Assembly: GCA_963383645.1 (NCBI GenBank)
Contig: OY726559.1
Location: 115,936,441 to 116,000,440, forward strand
Reading direction: 5' to 3'
Length of the DNA: 64,000 bases
Origin: Muscardinus avellanarius
Lineage: Eukaryota; Chordata; Mammalia; Rodentia; Gliridae
The position numbers were made by a program, and so were the translations under genes. Of this stretch, positions 34,433 to 46,440 are shown one piece after another. Every line of letters begins with the position of its first letter. Position 1 is the stretch's first letter. The notes under the pieces are model-generated. The model was not told the DNA's origin, ran no database searches, and saw nothing but the letters and a program-made list of their open reading frames with translations.

Positions 34433-34964
34433 CACACACAAAGGAAAATAGGAGAAACTGTCACAGTCAAGAAACGCCTCAGGGACAGCCCGGCGGATGA
34501 GCACCACTGTTCTGAAGGGGATCCAGAAACAGGAAAAAAAAAAAAAAAAAAAAAAAAGGCAAGAAACGTGCTGTTGATGTAAGATCTTGACTGAGGAAAC
34601 TGGGTGAGAAGACACAGGAAATATTTACTTTATTTACAACTTTCCTATAAATCTAAAACTGTCCTAAAATTAAAAAAGGCTATTATTTAAAACAGAGTAG
34701 ATACCAATGTATGTTACCACTAGGATGTATCGCGTTTTCTGTGTGCAAAGTATATTACATAGGGGACCGGATGGAATCCTCCTCTATCAGAGCTCTGTCT
34801 GGGGACGGAGAAGCCCAGTCCATCGAGGTGGATGCTGAGCTGCGTGACGGCACTGGGCTCGAGTCCAGACTTACGGAAGGACAAGCAGACACTTCACCTA
34901 AGTGTGTCCCGGAGGCCTTGGGAAACTCTTAATCACCCACAACTTTTTCTTAAACGGACATTTA

Positions 34965-35116
34965 TTTTTTGAAGGGGGAGGGTTACTGGGGATTGAACCC
35001 AGGGGCATTCTCCCTTTGAGCTACATCCCCAGACTTTTTTGTTCAAACCTGCGATCCTCCTGCCCCAGGCTGCCAAGAACTAGGATGACAGGCTTGTGCC
35101 ACTACGCCCAGCTAAA
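34965..35116 (-). mobile_element. Old SINE
   Basis: GGGGATTGAACCCAGGGGC to CACTACGCCCAGC. Confidence 0.7.
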
Positions 35117-35289
35117 TGGAGTCATTTCAACTGTTGCCAAAACGCAATCTTCCTGGAAAGCCTCAAAAGTCTTTCATAGTTTTTGACAATTCTAGCACTT
35201 CAATTTTAAACATTTATTCCATGAAAATTAATAGTAATCACCATGGAAAATATTTATTTCACTGGATTTTGACAGCAAGAGTAGAAAGA

Positions 35290-35440
35290 GACAGGTGTGG
35301 CGGCGCACGCTTGTAATCCCCGCGCTTGGGAGGCGGAGACAGGAGGATCACGCAGGTTCGAAGCCAGCCGCGCTGGCTTAAGAGACCCTGTTTCCAAAAA
35401 TAAAAACAAAGTATAAAATTAAAAAAAAATACTAAGTTAA
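35290..35440 (+). mobile_element. Type-B left monomer without ID half
   Basis: CCCCGCGCTTGGGAGGCGG and CGCTGGCTTAAGAGACCC are present, but the element runs straight into an A-rich tail with no ID right half. Confidence 0.75.
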
Positions 35441-35514
35441 GCATGATTATTTTTAGATAATAAGGTTTTAGCTTGGTCTTGATCATCTTCTTTATTTGCT
35501 TCTCTGCATTAATG

Positions 35515-35640
35515 AGTGTGTGTGTGTGTGTGTCTGTGTGTGTGTGTGTGTCTGTGTGTGTGTGTGTTGCTGTGGATTGAACCCAGGGCCTCACACATGC
35601 AAGGCAAGTGCTCTATCTCTGAGATACATCCTCAGTCCCT
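35515..35640 (-). mobile_element. (GT)n and ID monomer
   Basis: (GT)n with CTGT breaks 35515-35566. Then a lone ID element (minus) with the GATTGAACCCAGGGCCTC box and GCAAGGCAAGTGCTCTA. Confidence 0.8.
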
Positions 35641-35712
35641 TACATTAACAAGTCTGTATGTAAGTATGCATTATCTATTTAACGAGAAAAATCATAAATG
35701 TGTGAGGGGAGC

Positions 35713-35875
35713 TCGGGATTGAACCCAAGGGCATTCTACCTCTGCGTTACATCCCCAGTCCTATTTCCTATTTTATTGTTTGGAGACAGGGTCTCCCTAA
35801 GTTGCTGAGACTGGCTTCCTTCCATCTCAGCCTCCCAAATACTGGGATTATAGGCGTGCAGCACCACACCTGGCT
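35713..35875 (-). mobile_element. Old SINE
   Basis: GGGATTGAACCCAAGGGC to CACACCTGGC. Confidence 0.7.
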
Positions 35876-36720
35876 GCAATTGTATATAATTATGACACAT
35901 ATCTTTATATAGATACGCAGCCTAATAATGGTAAAATCAGGTCTCAGCATCATTAGGATTGCCAAGCTCTGTAAGTGGGCGTGCTATCTATTAGAAATGA
36001 TAGGCTGAAATATTTCCCTGAGACTGATCAGTAAAACCTATTTGGCTGGACACTTGGTAAAAATTATATCCCCCAAGAAAATGTATAGAGTGAAAAATCT
36101 TTGCATGTAACTTACATTGATGGGCAAGAGAGTTGAGCCTCGGGTCCCCTCCAGATGCCTGTAATTTATATCAGGTTCCCCTAAACACTGGGCACTCTGG
36201 GTTTGGGACCAGCCTTTCCCCAAAGGTATAATCCTCTGGTGGCTGGATTCATCCCTTAAGCTCAGCTGGTGTGAATTGCCACAGGGGTCTGGGGTTAGGA
36301 GCCTTTATCATCTGGCACCTGGCACTCCAGCCAGATTGCCATCCACACCGCTGACAAGGGCCACCATGCTTGCCACGAATTGGGTTACACTGGGTCTTCC
36401 GCCTGAAAGGTGCCTCCTCTTTATTCCACCCCCCACAGCATCAAAGTCTGCCTACTTTTAAGCCCCCGTGTCAATACTTCCTACCTCCTCAGAGAATCTC
36501 TTTCTGCTGCCCTCGACCTTTTGTACATTTTTTCTCCTTTAAATTCTTCCGAACACACATTGAGAAATGACATTAAGTTAACCAGCTTAAAATGACACTT
36601 ATCATTCCCCCTGCTTCGACTTGGACTGATCATTGTGTCTCCCACTGGATTATAAGCTTTCCTAGAGCAGGGTCAACTCCCCCACCAATAGCCGTAAACA
36701 CAGAGGCCGGCACACAGTAG
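35876..36720. other. Downstream flank of LCE6A, no gene seen
   Basis: AT-rich, only short frames. Confidence 0.5.
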
Positions 36721-36732
36721 GTGCTGGATGTC

Positions 36733-36738
36733 TTTATT
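36733..36738 (-). terminator. LCE6A: LCE6A polyA signal
   Basis: AATAAA on the minus strand 87 bases after the stop codon, giving a short 3'UTR of about 110 bases. Confidence 0.75.
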
Positions 36739-36824
36739 GTGCTGTAGCCTTTGGTGCTAGAGTCCTGGGCTGACACAGGCGGCCGAGGGGCGGGAGGACG
36801 GTCGGGTCCCTGCGTCCGGTGGCC

Positions 36825-37067
36825 TCAGCACTCCTCCTCTTTGCAGGGGTACGTTGTGCCCCCACTGAGGCAGCGGGGCTTCCGGCGACGCCTCTTGGGG
36901 CAGGCTGGGCTCTGAGCCTGCGGCCTTTGGGAATGGGGGGGACACCCTCCCGAACTGGGAGCCCCGCAAGGAACCAAGGAGGGAGCAGCGCAGGGGCTTG
37001 GGAACTGGGGAGTGGAGCATTTCGGAGCACTTGGGGGCCCCCAGGATTGTTGCTTCTCCTGTGACAT
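36825..37067 (-). CDS. LCE6A: Late cornified envelope protein 6A
   Basis: The 80-residue ORF matches human LCE6A along its length: start MSQEKQQSWGPPSAPKCS (human MSQQKQQSWKPPNVPKCS), a middle with PC-A-P-S--PCGAP, a basic stretch RRRRKPRCLS, and end RGTTYxCKEEEC-like (here GGTTYPCKEEEC). The human protein has a few more residues after KEEEC; here a TGA follows directly. LCE6A is a precursor of the keratinocyte cornified envelope with Lys/Gln residues suited to transglutaminase cross-linking and without the Gly-Cys repeats of LCE1. The start is supported by an acceptor AG at 37090-37089, 21 bases upstream. An AATAAA lies 87 bases past the stop. The ORF is intact and placed as in human, between LCE1A and SMCP. 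Confidence 0.94.
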   Translation of the reverse strand: MSQEKQQSWGPPSAPKCSTPQFPSPCAAPSLVPCGAPSSGGCPPHSQRPQAQSPACPKRRRRKPRCLSGGTTYPCKEEEC

Positions 37068-37322
37068 GTCTCAGCTAGGTAGTGAAAGCTGAAAGAGAGA
37101 ACAGGGGGTTACACCAGTGGCTTAGACTGGCTGCAGTCAGTGTCTGTCCCTCCTGTCCGAGAGCTAGAACTGTCAGCAATGACAGTGGCATTAAACACCT
37201 GTAAAGTCCAGCCCAGGACAGCAAGGATGAACTGAAAGGGTTAAACAGGGAGTAAATCAAGGTGGGAGAGGGCTCAGGGACCCAGCTGGTAACTTACTGT
37301 TCCCCTTGGAAAAGAAACACAG

Positions 37323-37947
37323 CTGGGCTTGGTGACTCCTACCTGTCAGCTCAGTACTTGAGAGGTTGAGACAGAAGGTCCACAGGTTCCAGGCCAGCCT
37401 CAGCAACTTAGTGAGACCCTATTATTTTTTTGAAAAGCAAAGTATCCCTTTTATTATCATTTCATTTTACGTAACCATTTCAACCTAGAATCAGGTAACT
37501 ACCCAGAGACCTTTTTTTTGGTGGTGGTGGTACTGGGGTTCTTGGAAACCCTTCTACCTCCAGGCTACTACACTCCCATACCTATTTTTATACTTTTTTA
37601 TTTGGAAACAGGGTCTCTTAAGCCAGCGAGGCTGGCTTCGAACCTGCGCAATCCTCCTGTCTCCACCTCCCAAGCACGGGGATTACAAGCGTGTGCCACC
37701 ACGCCCGGCTCAGAGACCCTATTTTTAATATAAAAAAAAAACAAGCTGGGCGTGGCGGTGCACACTTGTAATCCCAGTACTTGGGAGGATAAGACAGGAG
37801 GATCCGGGTTCTTAGACAGCCTCAGGTACTTAGAGAGGGCCTTTGTAACTCAGTGAGACCCTGTTTCAAAATAACGAATAAAAATAGGGCTGGGGCATAG
37901 CACAGAGGTAGAATGCCCCGGGGTTCCAACCAAGGTACTGCCAAAAA

Positions 37948-37990
<43 letters not shown>

Positions 37991-38060
37991 ATCGGGGCTG
38001 GAGGTAGAGCTCAGAGGTAGAGTGCCCTTGGGTTCAATCCCAGCACTGCCAAAAACAAAA
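37323..38060. mobile_element. SINE cluster in the LCE6A intron
   Basis: Left half (plus) 37323-37425, type B (minus) 37511-37710 with CAGAGACC on both sides, type A (plus) 37742-37940, (AAAT)n 37945-37992, ID half (plus) 37996-38060. Confidence 0.75.
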
Positions 38061-38191
38061 ACAAAAAGCAAACCTCACCCAATTGGGCTGAATGTCCATC
38101 TTTTTCAGACTAATGTCCTCCATGGTCCCCAGGCTAATGTCATCCGTGGTGGAGCATAAAGGAAGAACCCATAATGGGTCCGCTCTTTCTT

Positions 38192-38430
38192 CACTTAATT
38201 TTTTTTGTGTGTGTGTGTCTGTGGGTCTGGGGATGGGACCCAGGAGCATTCTACCTCCAAGCTACATTCCCAGACCTACTTTTTATTCTTTATTTTGAAA
38301 CAGGGTCTCACTGAGTTGCAAAGGGCCTCACTAAGTAGCTGAGGCTGTCTGCGAACCTGGATCCCCCGGTCTCAGCCTCCCGAGTGCTGGGATTATGAGC
38401 ATTCGATTACAAGCATTACCACGCGCGGCT
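38192..38430 (-). mobile_element. SINE type A in the LCE6A intron
   Basis: TGGGGATGGGACCCAGG to CACGCGCGGC, with a short internal repeat near 38395-38416. Confidence 0.8.
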
Positions 38431-38600
38431 CTTCGCTCAGTCTTGTTCTTCCCTGAGCTTCCTATGTCTGTGTGTCTTTTCTGCTCCAACTCTCTGGCCT
38501 GACAGCTTTCTTCCAGATTAGATTAGTTGGGAATCTTTGGTAGGAATTTCCATTTCCCTTCCCTTCTCCCTCCTCCAAACCTCTCCTATTCGGCTTGTGT

Positions 38601-38621
38601 CCCCCCCCCCCCCCCCCCCCC
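38601..38621. repeat. Poly-C tract (21 C)
   Basis: Uninterrupted C run inside the LCE6A intron, about 90 bases from the exon 1 donor (poly-G in the transcript). Confidence 0.95.
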
Positions 38622-38708
38622 GGGAAGAGGCGCCAGGACACATCAATCCTCCACCTTGGCAGCACTGGAACGAGGCAGCCCCAGGTGCCTCTCCAGCGGG
38701 AGCCTTAC

Positions 38709-38791
38709 CTTGGAAGAAGACAAGGGACCAGCCATCCCAGGACGAGTCTGGAGGCCTGTAGGGGCGACGGGAAGGAAGAGGCTTCTTTATA
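38709..38791 (-). promoter_or_regulatory. LCE6A: TATA box and non-coding exon 1 of LCE6A
   Basis: TATAAAG on the minus strand at 38791-38785, then about 80 bases later a consensus donor TTCCAAG|GTAAGG (junction 38709/38708). With the acceptor at 37089 the intron is 1,620 bases. The exon is probably about 38760-38709. Assigned from sequence alone. Confidence 0.6.
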
Positions 38792-39207
38792 CTCAACATC
38801 CTCCAGCTGAAGCCTCCAGGCTGCCTGTTATTGGAGAGCAGCCAGGAAGCGGATGATTTATCCGGATGTTTCACAATTCCCAGGGCAGGATTCCTCCACA
38901 CCATGCAATTGGGATATCCACGTGAGTGGGTGACCAGAAGCCGGGGCCACCACTGGCCAAGCCTTAGGGTATTGATCGAAGCAGGGGCCGGGGGTGGGTA
39001 TGGATGCTGCTGTGTATTAATGGGGACCAGAGAGGGAGGTTCAGGTTGGATACTATCCGGATGCTTATTTATTCTCCATGCCTCACACCCAGATCAATGC
39101 CTCGGTTCCCAGAGACTTCCCTGCCCCCCTCCACATCTGAGTCCTGTGTCCTCTGGTCATGGGAGAACACGTTAATTTCATGGGGTTCTTGGCTTTTGTG
39201 GTGAAAA

Positions 39208-39556
39208 AAATTCTTTTGTGTGTGGTACTGGGGATGGAACCCAGGGGCATTCTACCCCTGAGCTACACCCCCAGCCCTATTTTTTATTCTTTACTTTGAA
39301 ACAGGGTCTCACTGAGTTGCAGAGGGCCTCACTAAGTAGCTGAGGCTGCCCATGAACTTCGATCCTCCTGTCTCAGTCTCCCAAATCTTGGGATAACAAA
39401 TGTGCACCACCACGCCTGGCTTGTGAAAAGAATTTTAACACATGCCAGTCAGCCAGAGACAAAGGCAGAGGTTTAATTCAAGAAAAGGAAAAATACACAT
39501 TCAAGAGAAACACGTACTGTCTTGAGAGTGTGAGAGTGGTCCTGGGATCTTTCGTA

Positions 39557-39613
<57 letters not shown>

Positions 39614-39815
39614 GGAGTACTGGGGATGGAACCCAGGGGCATTCTACCTCTGAGCGACACCCAGCCCTATTTTTTATCCTTTATTTTGAAACAGGGTCTC
39701 ACTGAATTGCAAAGGGCCTCACTAAGTAGCTGAGGCTGTCTGCGAACCGGATCCTCCTGGCTCAGCCTCCCAAATGCTGGGATTACAAGTGTGTGCCAAC
39801 ATACCTGGCTTTGTA
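39208..39815 (-). mobile_element. Two type-A SINEs and (GT)n
   Basis: Copies 39208-39420 and 39612-39812; (GT)n 39560-39611. Confidence 0.85.
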
Positions 39816-40173
39816 ACATTTTTGTATAGGCTACCTAGAGAGGGGGTGGCCAGGGGTACATGGCAAAAAAAAAAATGGGGCAACGGGGGATGTGGGCCTC
39901 CTGTCTTTGAATCTTCAGGCTGACCAAAAGGTATAATTCCTTCCAGATAAGAATCCCAGGGAACAGAGCCATGACACTGAGCTCTGGGGAAATGAGTGAT
40001 TTTTCTCCAGGACCTTCTTCCCAGGAAATCAGGCTCTGACAAAGGGTGAAACTCTTTCTGAGGTCTAGTTGCCTCAGGAATTTTAGGTATGGAGTTAGGC
40101 CATTATGATTTTAAAGCATAAGCCAAGCTCTTTCCTAAGAGTGAACAAACTCTGTTAAAACTAAAAATTACGA

Positions 40174-40496
40174 AGCCGGGAATGGTGGCGCACGCTTGTA
40201 ATACCAGCATTTGGGAGGCTAAGACCGGAGGATCGCTGTTTGCGGCCAGCCTCAGCTACTTAGTGAGGACCTTTGCAACTCAGTGAGAGCCTGTTTCAAA
40301 ATAAAGGATAAAGCCAGGCATGGTGGTGTATGCTTGTAATCCTAGCCTTTGGGAGGCTGAGATTGGAGGATCCGGGTTCCCAGACAGTCTCAGCTACTTA
40401 GAACTGTTGCAATTCAGTGAGACCCTGTTTTCAAATAAAGAATAAAGAAATAGGGTTGAGGGTGTCACTCAGAGGTAGAATGCTTTTGGGTTCCGA

Positions 40497-40552
<56 letters not shown>
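40174..40552 (+). mobile_element. Type-A SINE pieces and (GAAA)n
   Basis: Left half 40174-40312, a second copy 40312-40495, (GAAA)n 40496-40552. Confidence 0.8.
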
Positions 40553-41394
40553 ATATGAAGTTTTTTAGATTTAAAAACTATTTTTCTTTCCCTCTCAATT
40601 TGTCTCCTTTCTACCTAAAATTTCATTTCTTCTATTCTAGCTCCCTCTGACGTCCACAGAGGTCTGTCCCACCGGGACAGGTGCTCCTGGTGGTAGTGAC
40701 CTAGATATATCCCTTATCTCTCACGCTAAACTGCATCTTGGTGACAGGGACCTCGTCTTTATCCCTTCTGCATTCCTGCAGCCTGACATGGTACCCAGGA
40801 GCTCATTACTGTCTGCCCAAGGAAGCCCTGGGCAGGCCAGCAGAATCGGCTCTGTACTTAAGAAGAACAAAGACACGGGGAAGTCAGATGAACCCGGGCA
40901 TTTGGTTGCACAGATCAGATCTTCACTTCTTGCTTGCGCTGTCCTCCAATGGCCTCTGTGAACGCCCTCTAGGGACCTGCGCGGGGACCTGTGTGTGGGG
41001 GTGGACCTCGCCTTACCCAGCAGGCCGAGAGGAGGGTGGAGACTCCTAAAACCTTCACTGTCAGCTCTGCGGTTGTCTCCAGGCCAGAGCGGAGGAGCTG
41101 TGTGTGCTGACCAAGGGACTCCCTGGAGAGACCTTTCGGGGGTGACAAGTTTTCCTTCATCTTTCGTGAGATGTGGTGTTGTCCCGTGTCGGGTGCCAGC
41201 TGTGCTTACAGTCGGGATGCTCTCGTCTTCATCTCAGGATGCCCCAGATGTGCAGAGCTGAGGATGGAGGGACGGTGGGTCCTTGCTGGCGGGGCTGGTG
41301 TTTAGCCTCCTCTGTGCTTAATGCCTGACACACTCAAACTGTATTTAGGAAACAGTTGACCAAGTGAAAACAGATGAATTTCTAAGAGATATGT
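40553..41394. other. Non-repetitive intergenic DNA, no gene recognised
   Basis: Frames up to 103 codons without motifs. Confidence 0.5.
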
Positions 41395-41935
41395 TTGTTT
41401 TTTGTGGTCTTTAGGATTGAGTTCAGTGGTGTTCTATCTCCAGGCTACATTCCCCCCAGCCCTTATTTATTTATTTATTCATTCATTCATTCATTCATTC
41501 ATTCATCCATTCATTCATTTTGTGATACTGGGATGGAACCCAGGGGCATTCTACCTCCTAGCTACACCCCCAGCCTTATTTTTTGTTCTTTATTTTGAAA
41601 CAGGGTCTCACTGAGTCACAAAGGGCCTCACTAAGTAGCTGAGGCTGGCCGTGAACCACAATCCTCCTGTCTCAGCCTCCCAAATGCTGGGATTACAAGC
41701 ATGTGCCACCAGGTTTGGTCTTTATTCTTTATTTCGAAACAGGGTCTCACTAAGTAGCTAAGGCTCTCTCAAATCCTCCTGCCTCAGCCTCCCACATGCT
41801 TTTTTTTTTAAACAGTATCTTTGCTAGGTTGTTGAGGGTCTCCCTAAGTTTCCGAGGCTGACTTTGAACCCATGATCTTCTTGGCTCAGCCTCTCCAGTA
41901 CTGGGATAACAGGCATGTGTCACATACCTGGATAT
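41395..41935 (-). mobile_element. SINE cluster with (ATTC)n
   Basis: ID half 41395-41465, (ATTC)n 41476-41518, type A 41520-41715, older pieces to 41935. Confidence 0.75.
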
Positions 41936-42326
41936 AAGGGGTTTTTGACTATAGGAACAGTCCTTCAAGGCCTTCACATCAGATATAGGACAAAGGTCAG
42001 CAGGTGTGATAAAGACTTGATCAGGCTGGACCAGACCAGAAGAGGGGCTTCTGTTTAGAGTCCCAAACCCAGCAGGGAGGGGCCACTGTGGCTCACCTGC
42101 TCGGGACGGACAGACTTTTATTTGGATGGAGGGAGAAAAGTTAGCTGTGTGTGAGATAGAATATGGGGATGGCATAAAGCCTGTCTCATCCCCTTAGAAC
42201 AGGACTCAAGACAGAGAGGGCCTGGGGTTCCTCCCGGGGTTTTCCCTGGATTTTATCAGACCAAGGCTCCTAATAACTTGCCTGCAGAGACCTCTGGGTG
42301 AATGCATTTTAGTACAATGCATTTAT

Positions 42327-43003
42327 TTTCTTTTCTGGTATTGGGGATCGAACCTTAGAGCAATCTACCTATGAGCTGCACTCCCAGGTTTTTATTTTTA
42401 TTATTATTTTTTGAAACAAGGTCTGGATAGGTTGCTGAGAGCTTCATTAAGTCGCTGAGGCTGGTCTCGAACTTGCAGTTCTGCAAATTCAACCTGTCTC
42501 AACCTCCCCAGTACTAAGGTTATAGGTGTGCGCCACCACACCCGGCAGTACAATGAACTCATCACTTATATAAGATGCCGTCGGAGGATCAACTCCAAAA
42601 AGATTGGTGCTTTCAGTGGCGTATGGTCAGCATCCAGGTTTACCTCATTTATGAAGTGAGTCTTCTCCAGGCCCCTAGCTATGCAGACAGTCTTCAGAAT
42701 GGATTTACAAGTCCAGCCGGTTATAAATCCTTCTCCAATTCCATTCTTCAAGGTTCGGGCTGTATCTAGGAATATGCTTCTATGATTTGGTACTTTTTTT
42801 TTTTTTGCGGTACTGGAGATGGAACCTAGGGGCATTCTACTTCCAAGCTACACCCTGTCCTATTTTTTATTTTTTTATCTGGAAACAAGGGCTCACTAGT
42901 TGCAAAGGGCCTCACTTAGTAGCTGAGGCTGCCTGTGAACTGCGATCCTCCTGTCTCAGCCTCCCGAGTGCTGGGAATACAAGTGTGCGCCACCACGCCC
43001 GGC
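42327..43003 (-). mobile_element. Old SINE and type-A SINE
   Basis: Copies 42327-42545 and 42793-43003. Confidence 0.75.
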
Positions 43004-43222
43004 TGACTGGGTACTTATTAAACACCCACTATGCACTGGACACAGAAAGGGATAAGAGCCCTGTCTCTACTTCACATTTTCACCAAGAAAGCAAGCAGAC
43101 ACATGAATAAATAACACAGGACGGGCGCTGAAAGGTGGGAGACAGGGAGGAAGGGACGTTCTGGGGAGTCCAGAGGAGGACTAGTCAGCATAGATGTAAC
43201 TAGTTAGAATAGTAGTGTGCGA

Positions 43223-43425
43223 AGCCTGGCATGGTGGCACACATTTGTCATCTCAGCATTTGGGAGGCTGAGACAGGAGGATCGCGGTTTGCAGCCAGCC
43301 TCAGCTACTTAGTGAGGCCCTCTGCAACTCAGTGAGACCCGGTTTCAAAAGAAAGAATGAAAAATAGGGCTGGGGGTGTCTCTCGGAGGTAGAATCCCCC
43401 TGGGTTCCATCCTCAGTACGGCCAG
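43223..43425 (+). mobile_element. SINE type A
   Basis: GCCTGGCATGGTGGCACAC to CATCCTCAGTACGGCC. Confidence 0.8.
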
Positions 43426-43692
43426 AAAATGTATATTAATGTGGGGAATGTGGCTACAGTATTACAGAGTCGCATTCTGGCCTGGAGGCAGGACTCCATC
43501 TCAGAAGAATTCCTTCTCATTCCTAGTCACTGTTCATGATTCATTTCTCAGAATAACAGAAATCTCCAGGTTCCCAGCTTCAGATGGAGTTGTTCTACCT
43601 CCTCCCTGTCTGGGCTTTGGACCCCTTCTTTATGGAACCCCAAATCACTTGGATATTGCTAAAATAACTCCCTCTGTATATACATTTGGGAG

Positions 43693-43870
43693 GGCACTGG
43701 AGATTGAACCCAGGTGTAATCTATTTTTGAGCTATACCCCCAGCCCTATTTTATTTTTTTATTTTGAAACGCTGTCTTGCTAAATTGCCGAGGCTGACCT
43801 TGAACCTGTGATCCTCCTGTCTCAGCCTCCCAAGTACCAGGATTACAGGCATGTGCCACCATACCCAGCT
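43693..43870 (-). mobile_element. Old SINE
   Basis: CACTGGAGATTGAACCCAGG to CACCATACCCAGC. Confidence 0.7.
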
Positions 43871-44104
43871 CTATCTATTTTAAGTATTTTTTTTTATCTT
43901 GCTTTACTTTTTAATTAATGATTTCTTTGACTGTTAAGTAATCTTCCAGAATACTCTGATGTCTTGAGAATAAGCCTAAAGTCCTTCGGCCAACAATCAG
44001 GCTTCTGTACACTTGAGCTCCATTCTATCATTTTGTGATTTGCTTTCTTTCATTATGTCTATTCCTCTGTGGATTCATTGTATGAACTGGCTTCTATCTT
44101 TTCT

Positions 44105-44240
44105 GATATTTGTATCTCTTTCTCTCTGTCCTTTTCTCTCCCTTTCTCATGTATCTCTCTTTTTCTCTCTGTCCCTCCTCCTCTCCCTCTCTCTTTTTCC
44201 TTCTTTCTTTCCTCCTCCCCCTCTCCCTCTCTATCTTCCT
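44105..44240. repeat. Pyrimidine (CTCT/CTTT) tract
   Basis: Near-pure C/T low-complexity run. Confidence 0.8.
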
Positions 44241-44699
44241 TCTTTCACCAGGGAAACACCCTCTCAGACATGGAAAAACAATCTCTCTTACTACCTTGTG
44301 TTCTGTTCCGGAATAAACATCCACCTGCCAGCCAGGTAGACTTCCAGGACCTGGGATGCTGTTGTGAATCCCCGCGCAGAATGGAAAAACCAGTCTCAGC
44401 CACAAAGGATGTTCTGTGGATCTGCTATTCAGATCAGATTAATTTCCATTGCATCGTCATCTATGACCCAGATACAATTCCTACCTGCCAGTGCTTTCTC
44501 TCTCTCTGGCCGGTCTGCTTCTAACCCTGACTGGCGTCAGGTTGAACCACAGCCAAACCACCAGCTATTATGAGTTGTCCTAAGCTACAACCTCACGAGG
44601 ACTGGCCTGTTGACATATACCACTGAAGCTGAATGGTTCAGTTTCTATTTCAATGGAAGGAAGAAATTGTCACCAGAACAAGGTGGGATTAGTGTAGCC

Positions 44700-45960
44700 T
44701 TTTCTGCACCAAAGGGCTCAGTCTCTTTGGTTCTTCTCTCATCATCCAAAGAAAAGAGAAAGGGAATCTCTTGAGATTTGGAGGAAAATAATTAAAACAG
44801 TACCTATATGCAGCTCTAAAAAAAACCAAGCAAGCAATGTATACAGAGATGCTATAACACGATATAAAAAGAAAATCTCTAACAAAACACATCACATAAA
44901 CAGGAAAGTGTGATTGTTACACAGAAAAAGTAGCAGTTCACAGAAACTTCCTATGAGAGGATCCAAAGATCTGACTTATCAGCAAAGATTTTAAAGCAGC
45001 TATTATATCTGTACCTAAAGAATCATAGAAACCCATGTTTCTATGGGGCACGCTTGTAATCCCAGCATTTGGGAGGCTGAGACAGGAGGATCATGGTTCA
45101 CGGCCAGCCTCAGCTACTTAGTGAGGCCCTTTGCAACTCAGTGAGACCTTGTTACAAAATAAAGAATAAAAAATCGGGCTGGGGGGGGGGTGTCGCTCGG
45201 AGGTCAAATGCCCCTGGGTTCCATCCCCAGACCCGCAAAAAAAAAAAAAAAAACCAAACCCGAAAAAGCACAGGAAGGATGGTAACATTTTATCAAATAA
45301 AGAATGCCAATACAGAGGCAGAAATTATTTAAAAAAAAAAAAAGAATAAATGGAAATTATAGAGCTGGAAAAAGATAATAACTCAAATGAAAAATTCACT
45401 AAAGTGGCTCAACAGTGTATTTGAACTGGAAGAGAAGAGAAACAGAAAATAAGCAGTTAATAGTGATGATGCAAAAAAATAAAAATAAAAAATAGTGGTT
45501 ATGCAATTTAAAGAACACAGAGAGAAAAAAAATCAAAAGTGAATAGAAACTCAGAAAAATTTGGAGACTACTAAGCACAACAATATATGTATGAGTACCA
45601 GAAAGACTTAAAAAAGAGAAAGACCAACAAACAATAACAAATACTGACTGAAGATTTCCCAAGTGTGAGGAAATACTTTAATATATTCATTTAAAAAGAC
45701 CAGCAAATTCAAAATTAAGATAAACACAAAATTATTCACACCCAGATACAGCATAATAAAAACATTGGAAGAAAATACAAAAAGAAGCTTTAGAAAACAG
45801 CAAGAGAAAGGTGACTTGTCACTTAGAAGAATACCCCAATAATATGTATAATATTCACAGCTGACTTCTAATAAAAAACAATGGAAGTCAAAGACATTGG
45901 CATGCTGAAAACAAAGTAAGTCAACTGAACTGTCTTTAGACATAAAGGCTGATGGAAGAA
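44700..45960 (+). mobile_element. Old L1 fragment, ORF1 region, split by a SINE
   Basis: AAATGGAAATTATAGAGCTGG, AACAGCAAGAGAAAGGTGAC and CAATGGAAGTCAAAGAC-like words match the ORF1 part of L1. A type-A SINE is inserted at 45043-45255 (plus). Many stops. Confidence 0.65.
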
Positions 45961-45982
45961 AATAGAGAGAATCTTTGCGAAC

Positions 45983-46150
45983 TAGTGAGACCCTGTTTCA
46001 AAAAATAAAGGTTAAAAAGCCTCGGAAGTAAAATGCCCTGGATTCAATCTCCAGTACCACAAAATAAAGAAGAAAGAAAGGAAGAAAGAAAGAAATAAAG
46101 AAAAGAAAGAAAGAAAGAAGGAAGGAAGGAAAGAGAGAAAGAGGGAAAGA
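45983..46150 (+). mobile_element. SINE remnant and (GAAA)n
   Basis: CCCTGTTTCAAA to CCAGTACC, then GAAA/GGAA repeats. Confidence 0.7.
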
Positions 46151-46164
46151 AAACCATCAATTTA

Positions 46165-46430
46165 AGGTCAATTAATTTTTGACAAGAATGTCAAATGTTT
46201 TGACCATTTTTACTAAGGAAACAATAATCTTTCAATAAATGATTCCGGGCAACTAAAAGTCCACAAGCAAAAGAGTGAAATTGACTCCTACATTTCAGTA
46301 TTTGAAAAACTAGTTCAAGAGAGATCAGGAATCTGAGCGTATAAAACAATAAAACTTTAAAAGAAGAGAATATACAAGAACATCTTTTTGACCTTGTCAG
46401 AAAACACTATCTTGGCCACCATGGAACTCT
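46165..46430 (+). mobile_element. Old L1 fragment, late ORF2
   Basis: CAATTAATTTTTGACAAG, TTCAATAAATGATTCCGGGC and AAGAGTGAAATTGACTCCTA match the later part of L1 ORF2. Confidence 0.65.
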
Positions 46431-46440
46431 GTTCTGAGAT

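Noticed and set aside
35566..35640. tRNA-gene-like sequence (also 56611-56690 and each SINE right half)
   Set aside because: These are ID elements derived from tRNA-Ala with A-rich tails, not functional tRNA genes.
40960..40978. Possible fourth CTCF site (CCTAGAGGGCG on the minus strand)
   Set aside because: Match to the core is weaker than at the three reported sites.
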